64,000 bases of DNA, from positions 2,998,775 to 3,062,774 of the forward strand of contig JANPWX010000449.1 in assembly GCA_024734555.1 (NCBI GenBank). Direction: 5' to 3'. Below are positions 35,762 through 50,100 of the stretch, piece after piece. Under the pieces are notes generated by a model. That model did no database searches, was not told the origin of the DNA, and saw only the letters and a program-made list of their open reading frames with translations. Each line of letters starts with the position of its first letter. Positions within the stretch are counted from its first letter, which is position 1. This DNA is from Trochalopteron elliotii (Eukaryota > Chordata > Aves > Passeriformes > Leiothrichidae). The translations under genes and the position numbers were made by a program.

Positions 35762-38700
35762 AAGGGGTTGCTGGGCTAAAAAAGGGATGGGCAGTGAAAA
35801 GAAAAAAAGAATTCCCCTCAGAACTTTGTTAAATCAACAGATTCAACAGGTCTTGAGCTAAAGCTCAGCCAAGCCCAAGTTTATTTAGGGTTATATTTAG
35901 GGTTGGAGTTAGGAGAAACCCAGAGCCTAGAGCTCATGTGTGGGGCCTATGGATGGAGTAGGACCATAAAAGGCTGCCAGAGTAGGCTGGACTTCAAAAA
36001 GAAATCATACTTGGAAATTTGACTGAGTGTCAGCTGATGAGATGGAATACAAAGGAGAGGGTAGTAAGGGGTGGTAGCAAAGGCAGTATGCAGGTGACAG
36101 AATAATCTAACTACACAGGACCAAGTAATGATTAAGAAATAGAAGACACAGGGATAGGAATGATGATGACATTGCCAGGAATAAACTATTTAAGTGGGAA
36201 AAGAGATCAGAGAGAGATGTGTTGACTATCATACTACTAAACACAATTTCCCTTGACTTGGACGTTTGTATCATCATCTTTGATATATTTGCATAAGAAC
36301 TGGTCTTACTTTAACTTTTATGCACATCTGAAAACCACAGCTCATCTGTGGAAGTCCTTATGCTAGATTTTTTTATATTTGTAGTGAAGTTACAAGAGAA
36401 ATAGATGGTCTCTCACTAATCAATGCTTACAGCAGTCTATTGTTTATGTAAGGGATTTTAATGCCCAAGATTGCATACTCACATATACTATGCACTACAT
36501 AGTGAATCTACATTTTATTTCTGGAAAGTGATTAATGAAACAAGGATATTCTTCTCAGCCATTGGTTTCCTCTTCCATTTAGAAAAGGAAATTCTTCTCA
36601 GGATATCGGCTTCCTCTTCCTTTCCCTCTTCTATTCGTTTAGAATGATAAGTAGAATAAAAAATAACAGTTTCCATTTCAAAGGCCTTTCCTGAGAATTT
36701 AGTGTAGCTCCTGTAGTGTAGCACTTTTGTGTGGAAAGCATATAACGTTCTAGTGGAAAGCAAAATTGGTCTGTGCATGACAGTTCTTCAACAGCAGTGC
36801 AGGCAGCAGTTCTAAATCCATCTGTGAGCCCTGGGCTTTGCAAATGTCCACCTGGCAAAACCCTGTGAATCTTTAGTTGCCAGGAAATGCTGTAAGTGTT
36901 CTGAGAAGCCCAAGACTCTATCCATCTCAGCTATCACCCCAGCCAGCTTCCCAGAATCTGTGAAGCTCACAAGCAAGAATTCACATCTTACCAAGCCCAT
37001 ACATCTGTTCCTGAATTGTACTCAGCTAAGGGTGAGCTGACAAAATTTCAGTTGGTCTGACCCCATAAGTGTTGCTCTTAAAGAATAAGAATTGGAGAAT
37101 AAGGTGTGTAAGCTCCCATTCAGCTAAGCATTTAAGTTATGGTGACTTACATGAGAAATAAGTGTGAGTTTAAGAGCGTTGCTGAACAACAGATTTTTTT
37201 TGTTATTAAGTCACTTTTCAGAGGTGACATCCATCGATCTGAATGGAAATAAGAGTATGGGTTGAGCCTACACAAAATAGTTTTGATCACCACTCTGAAA
37301 AAACGTGTAGAATAATCTACTGTTCTTCAAAGTGACTTGTATATCTCCACCATACCCAGTATCTCCTTACAGGGTCTTGTTTCATAATCATAGTACCAGA
37401 AAATTTTCAGCAGCTTTTATTGACCTTTTTTTTTGTCTTTCAAATCACAAAAGTACTTGGTGTCACACTATCCTGATTTAGTTTTAAGATTTTTCTTCAG
37501 ATAAAAATTATTTGCAGCCTTGCTAAGTTGTAATCCAGAAGAGCATTACCTCTCAAGCCACTGAGACTCCCGAATCTGGTGCTGATGGCTGGACACAGAC
37601 ACATTACTAAAAGGACAATGTGTAGCTAATAGTAAAAAATGCCCAGAATAAGATGTGTACATGGCTTCAAAACCTGCTCATTATTTTAGACACAAAATAA
37701 AGAAAATCTGCATGGCATCTAAGAAGTTTTTAAACAGAAGGAAATAAATGAGTGAATTATAAATAAGAGTTCATTAAACTACATTAAAGTAACCTCACTC
37801 TGTTCACATCGTCGTAGCTCTGCAAAAAGCCCCATTCTTCTGACTGTGATAAATGTAAGTTTGTAAGGCTGATTGCTTACAGCCTTGATAAAATTAAAAT
37901 TTTTTATTGTATCATTTATATTCAATCTTATTAGTATTATTAATTCATTAGACCAGTTGGACAAACTATTCTCTCCAACTCTTCCTAAAATCAACAGTTA
38001 TAAAAATGACAAGGCAGGCAGATTAGGATCAATGTTAAATTAGTACAAGTGAACTAAGATTGCAGTTTAATTGCAGCCATGTGAAACCAACATTACATAA
38101 CAGAGGATTTGATTGTTTCAGCTTGACATATAGTCATTATTTGTTAGATTTTCAGCACAAAAGCATCCTGTGAAGTGTTTTTAACAGAAGTCCTCCAAAA
38201 ACTTGAAAAATTCTTCATAAAATTGAAGAAGAAAACCAGGAAAACCTTTTGTCATATTTCAACTCCAAGTGGATGAACCACCTTATAAAAAAACCATGTT
38301 GCTTTGTGTTAGTGAGAGAACACCTGCACTTGTAGACAGCAGCTGGAGAAAAGGAAAAGTGAGGAGCACTCAGGTGCTCAGCAGGTTGCAGAAGCCATGC
38401 CTCTCATGCAGGACAGGCAGGACAGTAGCCCACCTTCATGGACTGAGAGCTACTGCACGGACAGAAGTGGTGCAGGCAGCTCAGCTTGCCCACAGGTGGG
38501 ATATTGATGTTTCTGGAGAAGCAGCCAGGCAGCTACTGGGCCTGCCTGCAACCTCTGTCCAGTGAAGTTCACCACATCAGCTGGGGAGATGCTGCATGGA
38601 ATGTAGGGACATCCTTTCTGCAACTCACAAGCCAAAGCTGTCCTTCTGATCCCATGTTCAGGCCATTGATTTTGTGTATTTTTAGCTGCTTTGTCTGAGA

Positions 38701-41700
38701 AGCAGGGCAAAGATCCCTCAGTGGACTGTGGCTCTGCTGCAAAATATTTTAAATGCTGGGCAAAGTGCCATGTGTTTGTAGTTAGATTGAACAATCACCA
38801 GGAAAACATATCATGAATTATCACTAACAGCTTTTCTCAGTGTGGGAGCTGAACAGAAGAGGGGGAGATTGGCAAGCGATTGAACATGTGAGCAAAGCTG
38901 GTAATTTATCATGCTGTATCAGGAGTCAAACACAGGGTGGAACCAATGGTCAAAAGACAAATTCCTATAAACACAGAGCCATGTTGTCCAGCTAAACTCT
39001 ACTGGACGCTGTTCTGAATAATCTGGGCTAGTATAGCAGAGGGAGAAAAACTAAAGGGAGCAGTTGTTGTCCCTGTGCTAATCAGATTTCTAAATTACTG
39101 TGATGAGGATAACCCTCATCACATCATCATCACATCATGAGGTGGTGTAATCCTCACCCTGGTATCTAGGTGGTGAAAGAAAATAGAAATTATGGAGTTC
39201 TGAAAGGCTGAGACTGTGGAAAGCTAAGTGGTTTCTTAATTAAAATGTCCCTACATTATTCTTACTGTGGTATTAAAATCAGCAGGAGGTTTATTTGTCA
39301 AACTTGTCATTAGAGGAGCTGGTCAGCTCACAAACCACCCTGACACTATAGCTCTGCGCAGGACCCAACTCAAACTGCTAGTACTGCTGAAGGTAAAATT
39401 TTGTTTCTCTTCCTCCAGATGAATAGTCTACTCCCAGTTCAATCAATTCCAAACAGCTGCCTGATAGTGGTAACTGCTTGTTTTTCCTTTGAATTATTGG
39501 AGCCTGACAGTTTAATACATTCACCAGCTTGTTAATTTTCCTTGTTCTTGCCTGAGTCACATCCTGTGCATCCTCTTTTACCCTTCAGAAACCTGGTGGC
39601 TTTAGACAACTTCTATACTGTTTATTTATCCAATAAATATCCTATTTATTTGGTGCCTTTTCATGTTATAAGAAGACTCTGGTTCTACTTTAGCCAAACC
39701 GCTTGGCTGGGGTTCATTCCACCCTCAAAATACCATGGTGTGGGTGTATGCAGGTAGGTGGCTGCAGATGAATTAGGTGGCTAAGCTCCCTCAAAAAGTG
39801 GAGATAGAGTCAAACAGTCAGTGTAATGTGGACAAAAATCAGTTTGCCAAAAAAGCTTGCCCATTGGGTGTTACTACAGTAGGCACATTATGTCTGGGTA
39901 GATAACCTATTCTCTCAGGGCAGAATGTTAATGGGCAGAAAGTTAATCCATTAGTTAGGTATCATTCCTAGGTATTGCTGAGTCTGAACAGGATCATGAC
40001 AGTCTTAAACTTTCTTTTATTTTCAGTAGGGATTATGTCAAACACATGATCACCCCGAGGGGGTTCTGTCAGCCTCATTTTGGACAGTGTTTTCAGCCAC
40101 AGCACCATCCTCAGTTCCTGATGGTGCTACATTGCTTCTCAGACCTTCAGTGTTTGCTACATAATGTGCTATTTCTGCCAGATGGGCCCAGCAGATTCAA
40201 TGGTTAGATGATTCTAGACAAGGATTTTTTCCCTATGTTAATATGAAACTCTACAAGTGAAATGCCTGAATGCTTTTTTTCAGCCATACACAAAGGCTTT
40301 GCCTGTTTTAAACGTAAGTGCTTTGAACAAATCTCATCCTTTAGAATAAAAAAAAATATTTAAAAAACCTTCTCATCTGCGCTATTATTTCTAGTTCATC
40401 CCTTTGTACTGACAGGACTTAATAGTCAAGGACTCTTGACTATTAATAAGCCAGGATAGCATAGCTGTTTGGGGAAATAATAATGTGTTAGGAGTCGATG
40501 ATGCCTGAACATGCTTTACAAGCACTAGGGCACAATGACAAATACTTTACTTTGAGGATAAGAAGTGGTGATTGATTATGTATAGCTACTTATTTTGAGA
40601 TGTATCTTATGCATGGGTATTGTTGGTTTCATAAATCTTCCTGTTCTTTTTCAAGGCAGCCCATTCAATGAAAATAGCAACATGGTGGAGTTGTACATGT
40701 ACAGTACACCCTCATCTATTTTTGTATTTTCTCTTAATGTACATCAAATTAATTTTTTTTCTGTCTTTCATTAACTACAAATGTCATACTGCCCCTTAAA
40801 AATATGCCAAAAAGCCATTTCTTAACATTTTTACTCAAATCTACATGCTACTTGTTCAGTACTATACACAGAGATGTTTCACTACACATGGTTTACATCC
40901 ATGAGGTAGTACTGCCCCTTCTCCTCTGACCTGTACCATTGTAGGTCATTATGTTTTGTACAAATATTCTTTTGCAAAGGCTTCCACAGGGTAAAATTGC
41001 AGTCACTAGGATGAAGAGCTGTGCACTACTGGCACAGGGTGATCTGGGGGCACCAAATAAATTCTGCCTTGCTCATGACAGATGAAGAACAGAGGAAAAC
41101 GAAAGTACCTTGATATCTCAGGTCTGAGGAAGGAATTTTCCCAACCCCCAAACCTAAGAACTAATTTAAGTGTCACATCTATGACCAAAGCTTAAAAACA
41201 TGTTTTTTACAGAGTTTAATAAGTATCGTGATACCTCAGGTAGCCTGTGCACACACTTGTGTGGATACATATTAGACACAGAATTTCCTCCAGAAGAGTC
41301 TTCTAGGAAAATCTAATCTTATTTTAAAGGTTAAGTGGTGGTTAATTCATCAGCCTGGACTCATTCTGCATTTCTAGACTGAATTTTCTATCTTTGTCAT
41401 CCAAACCCAGCTTTTGGTTATGCTCTATTAGTTATGTTGAAAAATCCTACATAATCCATGGGAAAATATTAATAGACTAGGACCCAAATTATTTCTCAAC
41501 CTTCTTTTCAAGAAGTCAAATAATATTACATTCTTCAGTCCCTACCCTGGTTTATGGCCTTCCTCTGAAGTCCCTGAAGCATGTGGACATTGTTTATATG
41601 ATCTTCCTCAGTTTGAAAATCTTTCCCGTACTTACTGGAAAGTAAAAAAAATAAAATACAGATTTATTTTCAAACTTAATTTAGTGAAAACAAATTATGG

Positions 41701-44150
41701 GTTAGAGATAGTCTATACACCTTATCTGTACAACTAGAGAATGGAGTTTCTAAGTTCTCAGTTTGGTCTGACACTGTAAGGGGTATTTTCAAACATAGTC
41801 CTGTTATCATTTGTGTTATTTATTTACTGCATTCACAATAAAGCAAGACTGGAGAAATACAATTTAAACGTGGTTTGTTCTTTGAATTTCTTAAGTAATT
41901 AGCTGTAAATAGATTTTTTTCTAATGTGTAGTATGTATTGCTTCGACTGAGGAGATAGAACAAGGTGGTTTATCTTATTTCTCTCGCTAATACACCAAGC
42001 TTAAAAAATAAAAACTGTACTTTAGAAACTTTCTTCCTCTTCCAGACTACTGACTAAATTAGAAAATTATAGCAAGACATACATACATTACATGTGGCAG
42101 CTGTCAGCTGTATGTTTTGAGAAGAGTTAGACTTTAGCATGAAGCCCTGCTGTGGGACCTTCTAATCTGACTGCAACATCATCTAGTGATGGTTTCACTA
42201 ACACTACATACAGCTTTCCCCCAAAATTTCTGCCCTCCAAAACCAATCCTTTTAAAGCTTGGAGATATATGAGGGTTTTTTACAGACATTTTATCTGACC
42301 TCTCAGACTGAAATGCAATCTTTTTGCATAGTAACTGTTTAGACAATGACATTACAGTGTTATCAGGTGTCTTGTCCAGTCATCCCCAGGCTATCAACCA
42401 TTCTGACAGCTGCTAAGCAGATATCTAGTGGAATAATATGATTATCTATTTCATGTGTATTTCATGTTTATCTATTTCTTGTGTGGTTTATCCTTTTAAC
42501 ATTTGGATGTATCAATATGTGTTGCTGTTGCTGTGCATGCATTTGTACATAGGTACAATGAATTTTCAGGATGGTAAATCTTGTGCTTTTTCATATAGTG
42601 AACTCCTTTATGAATCTCTAAAGCTGATCTCTCTTGGGATGTGCCCAAAGTCCTGGATTCTGATGAGTTCAGAAGCCAGGCAGTGCTGAGGGATCACCAT
42701 GGGGAAAGAGAATAGCCTAAGTGGTTATAAAGTACAGAAGCCTGGGTGTTAAGAGCAGTGGAAGTCAAGAAAAAAGTTTATTCACTTCTTAGGTACAGCA
42801 GTCTACAAATCTAAATTATATTAAAGCACGGTCATCCTAAGTGTAGCTGTGATATCCCTCCTTAACTTCCCAATTTCCCCAGTCAGAGATAAGAGACCTG
42901 TATTGTCTCAGATTATGGTGGTGTATAAGAAGTTGCTTTATTTGTGGAGAAGTGACTCACTGATTTTCCAATTGCTGAGACATCAAAATAAATACAAGCA
43001 GCAACTAAGGACAATTATTTCAGAGATCTTCACTGTGTAAACACAAGCAGGATGGTTGTGCTTAAACTCAGTTTTGGGTGATCTCAAAAATTTTTCAAGC
43101 ATCTGCAAGAGACAATGGAAAGTATTAAAAAGGTAAATGACGAATGAATATTTTGCCCTTTGTTGGAGGTTGGTTTATTTTTAATAAAAAATGAAATTAT
43201 GTTCTTTATCTATTCTGAAACTAATCTAGAAATAGAAAAAAAAATCAGAAAACTAAGTTTCTCCTTCCAAATCTTTATAAATTTGTTTTTTACATTTTTT
43301 ACAAAGCTTTAAAATGCTCAAAAGCTTTAAAAATTTAATATAAACTTGGAAGTTTGGTATTCCTCCCAGAAGAGAAGTCCCCATGAATCCTGTGTTGCTG
43401 ATACAGTTAACTACCCGTGCAGTAGCATCTAATGAGCAGTCATTTAGAAATTAGATTTAGATCCCCTAAAGGTCATTAGCCTAGCAAATCTGATAGCTAC
43501 ATGAAAGGTAGTGAAGACACAAGTACATGTCAGTAGCCAGGAGCTGATGAGTCAAGGCTGACATTAAGGTTTTACAGGGAAAAAAAAAAGCTGTAATAGC
43601 AGTATGTAAGTAATATCCATTTAAAGTGTATCAGCAGCCAGATGAAAAGATAGTTTTCAAAATGACGTACTTTTCATAGATCATGTGCTTGGAAAGGCAA
43701 TAGGAAAGGAGACCAGGAATGGGTCTTAGCTCTCTATGCAAACTGACAGACTCTTGTCAAAACGCAAGCACTGCACTCTGCTTGTAGTACATCAAGGTAC
43801 TTGACACGTTGAGTGCCCTGACTTTGCATTTACAACCACCTCTACTTTCATAGTATAAGTGGTAATAGCTGTATAATTAAAAATAACTCATTAAACCAAT
43901 GAATTACAGTGACAGCTCTCTTTTCAGAGACCATGTAAATTAATCACTTTCTCGTCCTTCTCTGACCTTGCTTTGGTAAGTAGGTAAGACAAATTCATTT
44001 GACATTTGCTCTTTGCCAACTTTACTTCCTGAACATCCCTTGCAAAGCAGGAGACTAATCCTTCAGGGTTAAAGCATGATGTACACAACACAGCTGTACC
44101 AGAAACCAAGAGGATGAGAAAACTCTCCCCACATGCTCTACCAAAAAATT
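35762..44150. other. Intergenic, no gene recognised
   Basis: About 8.4 kb, mostly AT-rich. A GC-richer patch at about 38320-38600 has overlapping open frames on both strands but no recognisable product. A small CATCAT-rich patch occurs at 39112-39140. No CR1 copy seen. Confidence 0.55.
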
Positions 44151-47100
44151 AGCAACCAGATCCAGATTAGTGATTATATTCTTGCTGTTGGACCTGATCA
44201 TAAGGGAAAGGGGGTGACAGCTGATTTCCATTTGGTCCCTGAAGTGTCATGGCTTAACCAGTGGGTACAATGAACAACATTGCTGCTTTCCTCCCCAGGG
44301 CATGCTTGGGGGTGGCAAGGGAGGGCAGTGCCCTTGAAGGATTGCTCAGTTATGCATAGACAGTTGGCCAGTGCTTGCCCCAACCCCAGAACAAACACAT
44401 GCATGTGACTTGAACACAACTTTTAGCAGGAAAAAAATGGAAAAGAGGATTAATAAAAACTGTTGTAACAGAAACAAATGGGTGCCGCTTCAAAATTGCT
44501 GAGACTTGTCGTTGACTCTGTTATTGCTTGGGAAAGGAATTGCAAGAGGTAATAAAATACTGTCAGTACAGATATAAAAACAACACCCACTCTGTCTAAT
44601 GTTTTGACACGAGGATCTACTGGCTACCAACACAAAGCTTTACAGGTCACTGTGTTCCATATTTTCCTTGTGAAATGTACTGCACTTCAGTCATTTGGGA
44701 TTACGACAAATTACCTGGATGTACAATTTAAAACTTCAAATAGGTCATTGGCTTTAAGGAATAGCTACAGCATGTGCCAGAAAATATAGATAAACAAATG
44801 GCAAGTTTCATGGGTTATTCAATTGAAGGGGTTACATTTTTGCAGTGTCCCTCACATTTGACTCATCGTATTGATGTCACATGCCTCACTAGGCAGACAC
44901 AATAATGAAGTCTTGCTGGAAAATCAGTCATGTAAGCAACACTGGATTATTTGTTTTTCTGAGGGCAAGTCATTTTATAGGACCTGGACACAGCATCTTG
45001 TTCTGCTTGATTCCTTGGACAGGAATTCTTAAGGCCTTTTCTATTTCATGTTCACCATTTCAGGTTTCTTGGGTTAGAAGAATAATTTCATAAGTTGACT
45101 CTAAACTCTAGTGATGTCAGGGTGAACAAGTTGAGTCTTTTTTAAGTGATAACCTCCAGGAGATGTTGGAGTTGGTACTTTATGTATGAGACTGAGCAAA
45201 CTTGTTTTGCAAAGGCTCCTACAGGCATGGAGCATAGCACAGTTGAGTAAGAAGGCACAAGTGAATCCAACACTGATGACATCTTGCATTATTTGTGTGA
45301 AAGTGGTGCTATTCTTCTGGTTCTTCAGAAAAAGGCATTTATCACAACTCATTGTGAGGTTGTGTGTCTCACCTATGCACCATATTTGGGCTCAAAACTG
45401 TTTTTGTAGCTTGGGTTGCTCTCATTTGAAGGGAGGAAGGTGGACACATTGCTCTAAATGGCAAGGAATAATAGCAGGGACCTTCTATATGCCATTAGAA
45501 CCTTGGTAGGTGGGGGCAGGTGGGACAACTGGCCAACTGTTTTAGCCAGTGATAATTTAAGTACTAATTCCTGTCTGGTTTTTTTGCATAGTCACACAAA
45601 AGAGCATTTCCGCTCCCTTTAGCTGCCTTCTCATTCCTAAGGCTCCCTTGGACAGTTTTAAGACAGACCAGGCTTGTAGAGAGAGGTAATACTTGTACTA
45701 AGCAGTATTGACCTCACAGTCAGTAAATACACACAAGCAGTTGCTCAAGGACTCCATCTGGCCTGAAACAGAAGTAGTGACTTTGACACCAGCACAGTTT
45801 GGAAAAAGTTATTCTGACTTGAGAGGAGTTGTGGTAATTTCCTGAGTGCTCAGGCGGGCATCACGATTTGCTGTGAAGGGGCAGGCAAAGGGAAGACAAT
45901 TTGCTGTCTTTATTCATCTCCATGGCACAGAAGGAGAGAAAAACCATGGTGAAAGCAACCAATATCCACAAATAGTTTTACAACACACCACATGCAAAGT
46001 GATGTTAGTAACACAAGCTCCAGTCTGTGGATGCTTGTTCCTCCTCCTGACCCCACTTTTACAGTTTTGCTGGTCTATTTTTTTAGGAAGTAAACTTATT
46101 CACAAAACAGGTTTGGGGATCCTTCTTTCAGCCAATTGCAAAGGAAAAGGGGAACCCATTCCATAAAACATAATGACACAATAAAACTGTAATGATTGTT
46201 CTAAATTAGAAATTATGAAGGGGAAAAAGACATCAGGTAGAAGAATGTGCTGGCGGGGCTGAGAGCAACTTAAGAGCATTCTTTAAATGTGTGAGGCACA
46301 GAAGAAATGATAAAGCCAATGTTTGCCAGAAAAAGGCAGTAATGAATAATGCCAAAACCCAAGAGGAAACACTCAGTAATTAATCTTGCTGTGGTCCTGG
46401 GAAGAAGGAGCTGTATGCCACTCTAGATGAAAAGGTACTTTCACTTAGTGAAGGTGATAGCAGACAATACCTATTAAAATAGCATTCAGATGATTAGGTG
46501 TGTATATTTTGTTGTCTCCACTACACCAAATTGCTGGCAATTCCACTGGTCTTATGATCAGAAACCTTCTTTTAATTTGAAACTGTTTTTGTGTGTGTGA
46601 AGTCATACCTATGCATTCTTGTGTCAATATTGCCATTTAGCTTTGCTTGTTTCCAAATTATATTTATAAAACACAATAATGGGTTCCCTCAGTCCTTATA
46701 TAATTGTATTAATAAATTAATCCCTTCTAATTCCTGATTTGTGAAAGACTTTCCATTGTCTAAATCAGCTTCGTGTTTCTTTCCAGTCAATAAAGTTTCA
46801 ATTTTCCTCAGCTATGAGTTTTAGACTGGCACACACAGTTTAACAGATAGTAAAAAATCCAATTTTTCATATGTTCATATATACTCTTTGATTTCTAGGT
46901 CATCAAAGCACACTAATGATTCAGTAAAATGAATATGAGTAATATTCTAAATTCTCTCCTATTTTACTCAACATATTCCCAATTTTCAGCAAATCTCTGT
47001 GTGCCTGACCTTTTCATGCCCAAGTTTGTATTTTTCTTCTGGTAAATTTTCTTCTTCTTCTCAGAGTATGTCTTCTTGTCCTTCATATTTTTTTCTTCCT

Positions 47101-50100
47101 GTATATTAAAAAATAATTCAGGCTTTTGATAAAAAAGATCCTAAAATAACTCCTTCAAGGATTTAATCTTTAGCCCCTCCTAATCTTGCAATCAAACTGT
47201 GATGCCCAGTCCATGAAATCTCCACTTCAGTTAGTTCTTGCTCATTTTATAACCAGTCATCTGATCTATATCTTTTCCAGAGTAGTCTGTCTTTGTGGCA
47301 TATTATCATCTTGATTTTGGATAAAATCAGCAGGCTAGAAGATTTTGATGAAGAGGAGATTGTGACATTCTTATCCCTTCCAATATTTTCTTTTCACTGA
47401 TGGCAGAAATAATAAAAACTCAAAGTGGGATCTAGTTGCAAATTTATTTTATTTAAGTCACCATGAAACATTAATTTGTGCTCTTTTAGCCCATGAGGGT
47501 AAATCAGTCAGGATTCCTCCAGAACAGATTGGGATCCGGAAATTTTGGAGAAATACAAACTAACAAAACATAATTTGATAAGAAATGTATTGCATATACA
47601 TGATCATGGGCATAAATCTACCCTCTCCCTGATGTTCATGTGTCCATATTTGTTTAATTAAACATAGGATGACACAACGTGATGTTATTTTTTAAAAAAT
47701 ATAAATGAAACCATTTTTTGAAAAGGAAACAACCCTAAGTCACCTCCTCAGAGTAGTTACAGACATGTGCAGTACACTTTAATTATATATTCAGTGACAG
47801 AAGATTACCTGAGGTATACTTTATCAATCAACTAAACTTCATAGACAATCAGCTTCAACTGGTTTGCAGAACTTTTAAATGTGAAAGCCTACAAATTAAG
47901 GGAAACAGGATGGGATGACTTTGATGCATTTCAAAAAATAATATATCACACAAACCCTGCAGTCCACATACTTTCAGCCCATGATGAAATTTATCCTTTT
48001 TAAGCATTTGTCTTGAACAGGCCAAGGTCAGAACAAAGTCCCTGCCCACCCTTCTCTCTCCCCTGGAGTCAGAGAGTGAAGGTGTACACGTGAGGGGTGG
48101 GAAAGGACCCAGCTTTAAGCTGCTGCTCAGCTCAGTTTGCCAGAGCTGAGGCTGAAAAGATCCATTTGGGGCCATTGTTGGTCTGTGAGGTGCCTGTGCT
48201 GCCCCAAAACATCTGAGCTCAGGCTGCAGCACAGGGGTCAGAGAGTCAGGGTGACCCTGGTGACTGGGGGCTGGAGGGAAGCTGGCTTCACATGGGGCAA
48301 AACTTAGAAAAGTCTGCTTTCTCTTGCTTTTACTTCTACTTCAGCACTGATCCAGGGCTAGCTGGGGTCTGTCTCCAGCCATTCCTCTGTATCTGTTCCA
48401 CATTTGCTGTGCAGAAATTATGATGTGGGTAGGCTCTGCTCTCATAACAAACACCATGTCCCTTGTGCTCCTATAAAATTGTTCTCTCTTTAAGCCTAAC
48501 ATCTTCAATTACAGATCCACATGGTCTTTAAATTCCCTTTTATTAGGCAATAAAATAAAAAATTTATTAGGATTATGCCACTGAGGTACGATTCCCAGAA
48601 GATATGTTGTGAGAAGCAGTTAATAAGCAAAGCAATTCCAGCAGTTTCTGGAGGCCAGCAGGCTATACTTTATCAAGCATTGCTCAAACTGGTACTGGCC
48701 TGCACACACTTGCAGCTGTGGTCACAAGGGTGGCTCTTGAAATTTCAGCGGGTAAGGGCATGGGCAGTTGCATGTAGGGACAAAGCCTGGATGGTGTGAT
48801 AACAAACTTCCCAGTGAATTTCAGTTTGTTAGACATATTCTCCTTGTTTCTCCTCCAGAGTAAGCATTATTTGAAGGTTAGGAAAAATGCTTGAAATCTT
48901 AATGAGACATAAAGGAGAAAATGTGAAAATCAAACGTCACTGCCTTTAAAATGCACATGTTGATCTCATTCTGAATTTTCTGCCTGACTGTGCCTCTGTC
49001 CATCACTGTCAGCCATAGAATAAGCTTTCTGAAGTATCCATTGGGCACTTTTTTTGATCACTTGGCAATAAGTTCAGAGATGACTGCCCAGCAATAATTT
49101 ATATTATTAAAATAAAGTAAGCTAAGAAACAATGAATGACTTTCCTACTAGCTAGATTTTCATTTTCCATTAATTTTCTGTGGTCAGTTATGCATTTGGA
49201 CAGCAAACATTTACCCTTAATTATATTTGTCTTCTTGAGCTACAGGAGGTTTATGAAATCCTAAAAATGCTGCAATCAAAGCTGTGAGGTACCTAAATTA
49301 TCCTTATTTATACTTAGTCTCATACTTTTGCAGTGACAGAGACAGATATTGTTCAATGAAAGTCAAGAAGACATGATTTATCGCAGTTTATCACATCGAG
49401 GTACATGTAATTTACTCCTCTGTGCTCTTTTTTGCTTTTTTCCTGCTTTTCTTCTGCATGGAAATTATAAAACTACTTATGCTTTTTCACATTCCTAAAT
49501 TTGATTTTTCATCGGACTCTAGATCTTTAAGTACTTTAACAGTTAGGTTTAACTTCAGGTTTAGATGAAACTCTGTTTTAGGTGACTAAGTTTTGTTCTT
49601 TGGCTTCTCAGTGATCAAGACACCCACTGGGACCCACAAGCCCCAGCTGCTACTTTGTGTGGTTTTCCTGGGTAGTGGGAAGTAAATAAAAAAACTCTTG
49701 TGGAAGAAGGGCCAGGTTAACCTGCTGGAGTCTTAACTCCTACCATAGACTTAAGACTTACAGTTTGGACCCTTCACCCACACACATGGAGATGTGAAAA
49801 CAGGAAGTATCTATTCTAGTCAGCAAGTTTCCTCACTCTTGTCTGTGAGAAAATATTTGTGGTTGGGAGGGAATATAGTGTCATGCCTGGACCCAAACCA
49901 GTCTGGCTGTGGAGCAGATTACTTTTCTGCATTTCATCAAGACCCTGTAAAGACATGAGGAATGAAAACAGAGCATTTCCAATTTCTAGGGATTTTTTTA
50001 GAATGCTTTCAGTCTCAGCCACTGATATCAAAACAAGTAACATAAAGTTGGTTAATTGTTGTTGCTTGGCTGTCTATTGCTCTAATGTCAAGAATGAAGT

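Noticed and set aside
44245..44440. Possible LTR of an avian endogenous retrovirus starting TGTCATGGCTTAACC
   Set aside because: The first bases resemble a common avian LTR start, but the following sequence does not continue to match and I saw no matching end, polyadenylation signal in place, or internal retroviral region.
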